NCBI GenBank assembly: GCA_027858995.1
Contig: JAQIBP010000070.1
Coordinates: 1 to 34,433 of the forward strand
DNA from: Deltaproteobacteria bacterium
GTDB lineage: Bacteria > Desulfobacterota > Desulfobacteria > Desulfobacterales > Desulfobacteraceae
Direction of reading: 5' to 3'
DNA length: 34,433 nt
The notes beneath the pieces are model-generated. The model saw nothing but the letters and a program-made list of their open reading frames with translations, ran no database searches and was not told the origin of the DNA. The position numbers were made by a program, and so were the translations under genes. Below, piece after piece: positions 31,817 through 34,433 of this stretch; position 1 is the first letter of the stretch, and every line of letters starts with the position of its first letter.

Positions 31817-33229
31817 TCAATTAACTACAACTGTGTTTCTTCCCTGTTCTTTAGCTTTATATACTGCAATATCCGCACGTTCAAAAATCTGTAAATGATC
31901 TTTATCACCCTTCCGGGATTGAGATACTCCAATGCTTACAGTAACTTTAATCTTTTTTGATTTATACAAAAACCCTATTCTTTCAATATTCTTTCTGATT
32001 TTTTCGGCTGCTTTTTTTGCACCTGCTTTGTCGGTTCCCGGCAGAATAATAACAAATTCGTCTCCTTCATAGCGTGCGAGCATATCATTTTTACGCAATA
32101 AGGGAAGTGTACGTTTGATAATTTCTTGGAGGCATTTATCTCCAACGGTATGGCCATAATCATCATTTATCAGTTTAAATTTATCTGCATCCATCATAAG
32201 CAGGGAAAACATTGTGCCATATCTTAAGAACCTTTCCATCTCCTCTTCCACTCGCCGGTCATAGGCACGTCTGTTATATGCTCCTGTTAGCTGATCCCTG
32301 TCAAGTTTCTTTTCAAGCTCTTCTGAATGTTTTGTTGCTTTGTCAAGTTCCTGCTTTAATCTTGAAAAACCTGTTTTAAATGCATCCTGATTCTGTCTGA
32401 CAAGTTTTTTTACAGCCTGGTCTTTTGTCTGTTTTGTTTCAAGAGCTTTTTTAATTGATGAAAGCCTTTTTGCCACCTGAATTTTGAAATCATCAAGACT
32501 TGAGGATACATCTTTTATTTGCTCGAGATCTGTTATCTTGAAATTTAATGCTTCCTCAAATTCATCATTGGATTGAAACATGGAGCCTGTATATTCAAAG
32601 CTTGAAGTAATAGTGGATTCAATATCAAAAATCTTACCTGCAATTTCCAGGACAAATGCATTTACTTTATACCTGTCCTGACTGGTATCGGAAATATAGG
32701 CAAAAACAAGTCTGAATACATTTTCACGGATATCACTTATATCTCCTGTATCTTCTGCAGTTCGTATCCTTTTAGTAATATTATCAAGTTTGCCTGTATA
32801 TTGTTTATCAAGGTTAGATCTAAGATTGTTAACCACATCATAATAACTCAGTTTATACGCATCAATAAATAATTCTGAGCCACTTTTTTGAAAAGCAGAG
32901 AACAATCCTTTTTTCTTCTCTCCCGGCAGAGAAGCGATATCCTCTCTAAACATAGCTGTTTTCAAACGTTCAAAAATATATTCAAGCTTGCCTTCAGAGA
33001 CCCCTTTTTTCAGAGCCTGGCTCAAATCTTTACAAATTCTTGAAAACGCATTATCACCTATGGCAACAGAATCAATAATCACAGGAAAATATCTACGATA
33101 TAATCTATTGATTTTTTCAAACCGCTCTTCAACCACATCAAGTTCCTTTAACAGGATATCTTTCTGAGATTGTAATTTTTTTACCTGATCCTGCAACATC
33201 ATTGTTTTTTCATCTGCATCAGAACTCAT
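31817..33229 (-). CDS. GGDEF-domain protein (probable diguanylate cyclase) with novel N-terminal region
   Basis: The 470-residue protein ends in a GGDEF domain (about 308-470): DQLTGAYNRRAYD, MMDADKFKLINDDYGHTVGD, and the active-site loop YEGDEFVIILPG with EGDEF in place of GGDEF (388-392). An inhibitory I-site RKND lies five residues ahead (379-382), and the C-terminal VSIGVSQSRKGD is present. The last four loop residues (GDEF) are conserved, so activity is plausible but not certain. The N-terminal 300 residues begin with a coiled coil (10-45), contain a helical region I do not recognise (50-230) and end in another coiled coil (240-310). No membrane segment is visible. A GAGGAAG site precedes the ATG. 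Confidence 0.87.
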   Translation of the reverse strand: MSSDADEKTMMLQDQVKKLQSQKDILLKELDVVEERFEKINRLYRRYFPVIIDSVAIGDNAFSRICKDLSQALKKGVSEGKLEYIFERLKTAMFREDIASLPGEKKKGLFSAFQKSGSELFIDAYKLSYYDVVNNLRSNLDKQYTGKLDNITKRIRTAEDTGDISDIRENVFRLVFAYISDTSQDRYKVNAFVLEIAGKIFDIESTITSSFEYTGSMFQSNDEFEEALNFKITDLEQIKDVSSSLDDFKIQVAKRLSSIKKALETKQTKDQAVKKLVRQNQDAFKTGFSRLKQELDKATKHSEELEKKLDRDQLTGAYNRRAYDRRVEEEMERFLRYGTMFSLLMMDADKFKLINDDYGHTVGDKCLQEIIKRTLPLLRKNDMLARYEGDEFVIILPGTDKAGAKKAAEKIRKNIERIGFLYKSKKIKVTVSIGVSQSRKGDKDHLQIFERADIAVYKAKEQGRNTVVVN

Positions 33230-33319
33230 AGCAACTCTTCCTCTATTTTAATTAAGCACTGATATAAATCAGACTATGCTATTTTTACCCATAGATACTA
33301 AGAAAGTAAAGACTCAATC

Positions 33320-34300
33320 TTAGTTTTTGCCCAAACTACCTTCACCCATTTTAGCACTCAGATAGCCATCAATCATCAAATGAACAATATGATGCATGAC
33401 ACAAACAAGTAAAGCTATTCCAAAATCACTAAAATAGTTCGCCTGAATCATTATAGACAGAGGCAGGGTTTTTTGTGAACCCATAAAAATAACAGATTCA
33501 TAAGAACCTTTTTTAATAGAAAATATTTTTATCAAAAAGAGTGAACTGCCCAGTAGAATCAGATGGAAAGCTGTAACAAGGATAACAATATATAAAATAA
33601 CAATACCTTTGCCCATGAGTACCTGTTTTACCCCTGCAATGGAAATAAAAACCATACCGATAACCATGCATTGATTAACAATCTGTAACTTGGATTTATC
33701 AGGATGAATAATTTTAAAAACAAAAGGTTTTGTATATATCCCCATTATCAGAGGGACAAGAACAAGAGCAGTGAGTTTGATAATCATAGCGCCTTGATCA
33801 ATGGAAAGGTTCTTTGACTTGTCGAGAAACAGTAAAAGCCAGGAAAGAATAAGGGGTATTGAAAAGATACCTATAAAATTGGATGTAATGGTTAAAAAAA
33901 GTGCATGTGCCATATTACCGCCGGCAGTACCGGTCATCACCACACCTGAAGAGAGGGTTGTAGGCATTACAGCAACAAGGAAAAGGCCAATGGCAACACC
34001 TGTTTCAAATGGCAGACAGCTAAACAGGAGAGCAGCTGCAGGGGAAATAATCACAATGATCATTAATGATAAAAGTGTTGATTTTATATCTCTTATTCCA
34101 GCTTTTATCTGATCTTTATCTATTAACAAACCTGAAATAACAAATATGAAAAATATTATAATTTCAGATGCATAATTATCTTTAAAAAAAATCCCAACCC
34201 CTGCCAGAGTATCTGTTATGTCGATAATTACAGCCATAAATACGAGGACAAGGCCAAGCAGAAACCAGAACTGTTTAATTTTTTGCATCAAATTTATCAA
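33320..34300 (-). CDS. SBF-like (bile acid:sodium symporter family) membrane transporter
   Basis: The 326-residue protein is almost entirely hydrophobic with about nine or ten membrane segments, first FWFLLGLVLVFMAVIID. The pattern IIFFIFVISGLLIDKDQI near residue 50 and the AVMPTTLSSGVVMTGTAGGN motif (about 110-130) match the YfeH/SBF-like branch of the bile acid:sodium symporter superfamily. Substrates of this branch are largely unknown. The longest frame begins with TTG (34298-34300), with AAGG 6 nt upstream; an ATG at 34286-34288 would be four residues shorter and lacks a ribosome-binding site, so the TTG is retained with moderate certainty. It stands alone, 90 bp upstream of the GGDEF gene on the same strand. 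Confidence 0.83.
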   Translation of the reverse strand: MINLMQKIKQFWFLLGLVLVFMAVIIDITDTLAGVGIFFKDNYASEIIIFFIFVISGLLIDKDQIKAGIRDIKSTLLSLMIIVIISPAAALLFSCLPFETGVAIGLFLVAVMPTTLSSGVVMTGTAGGNMAHALFLTITSNFIGIFSIPLILSWLLLFLDKSKNLSIDQGAMIIKLTALVLVPLIMGIYTKPFVFKIIHPDKSKLQIVNQCMVIGMVFISIAGVKQVLMGKGIVILYIVILVTAFHLILLGSSLFLIKIFSIKKGSYESVIFMGSQKTLPLSIMIQANYFSDFGIALLVCVMHHIVHLMIDGYLSAKMGEGSLGKN

Positions 34301-34318
34301 TGAGAACCTTGATCAAGG

Positions 34319-34353
34319 GTGTGCGACAAATTTATGGGTAATTTTATGCACAC
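34319..34353. repeat. Quasi-palindrome upstream of the SBF-like gene
   Basis: GTGTGC (34319-34324) pairs with GCACAC (34348-34353), and the inner AAATT/AATTT segments also pair with mismatches between, giving a 35-bp imperfect palindrome about 20 bp before the TTG start. It could be an operator or leader hairpin, or the edge of a repeat that continues outside the window. Confidence 0.35.
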
Positions 34354-34433
34354 GCTCGATTCTCCCAAAAATCTTCCCAGCGGTTACTCATGATACAGCA
34401 ACGTAACGCGATTATATTATTTGCATTTTTTAC

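Noticed and set aside
34301-34433. Gene start or tRNA at the right edge
   Set aside because: Only a 15-codon frame on the minus strand and a quasi-palindrome are visible; no cloverleaf or family match.

Overview
The window looks like a chromosomal segment of an AT-rich Gram-negative bacterium, most likely a sulfate-reducing deltaproteobacterium of the Desulfobacteraceae type (Desulfobacula/Desulfobacterium-like). This is inferred from the envelope gene cluster lysS-lolC-lolD-bamA-ompH-lpxD-lpxA-lpxI-lpxB, an LpxI rather than LpxH route to lipid A, a CBS-DHH-poly(A)polymerase fusion, a long PPi-type phosphofructokinase and an ArsR-methyltransferase fusion. No rRNA, tRNA, CRISPR array or complete insertion sequence was seen.

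Layout. 1-596: 5' part of purC (minus), divergent from a lone TolC-type outer-membrane gene (816-2111, plus), then a small gene of unknown function (2339-2653, plus). 2687-5255: aroE-aroK-aroC (minus), with a 139-bp miniature inverted-repeat element inserted in the 3' end of aroE. 5298-6542: CorC/HlyC-type CBS transporter (minus). 6543-7860: an atypical plus-strand patch with a 601-bp gene-poor stretch, a DUF3465 gene, an attC-like long hairpin and a small membrane ORF. 7866-18532: the lipid A / outer membrane biogenesis run on the minus strand, headed by lysS. 18631-21157: pilC and a PilS-like sensor kinase (minus), divergent from a large tRNA nucleotidyltransferase fusion (21260-23929, plus). 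23932-26762: algH and a dynamin-like GTPase (minus). 27008-31792: PPi-phosphofructokinase, a collapsed metallo-beta-lactamase-fold gene, an ArsR-methyltransferase and a GDP-mannose pyrophosphorylase/mannose isomerase (all minus). 31817-34300: a GGDEF protein and an SBF-like transporter (minus).

How the genes fit together. The central block is an envelope assembly line. LpxA, LpxD, LpxI and LpxB make the lipid A disaccharide; LolC and LolD release lipoproteins; BamA and the Skp/OmpH chaperone insert outer-membrane beta-barrels. The usual fabZ between lpxD and lpxA is absent. The aro genes supply chorismate, and ManC and PPi-PFK handle sugar phosphates and GDP-mannose.

Most of the window is ordinary housekeeping. 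The best leads are: the MITE with a clean 8-bp target duplication that rewrote the AroE C-terminus; the in-frame collapsed UPF0173 hydrolase at 29387-29614; the cassette-like insert at about 7144-7827; the TolB/CsgG-like N-terminal extension on BamA; and the algH-dynamin pair. I did not find a convincing wholly new multi-gene system.
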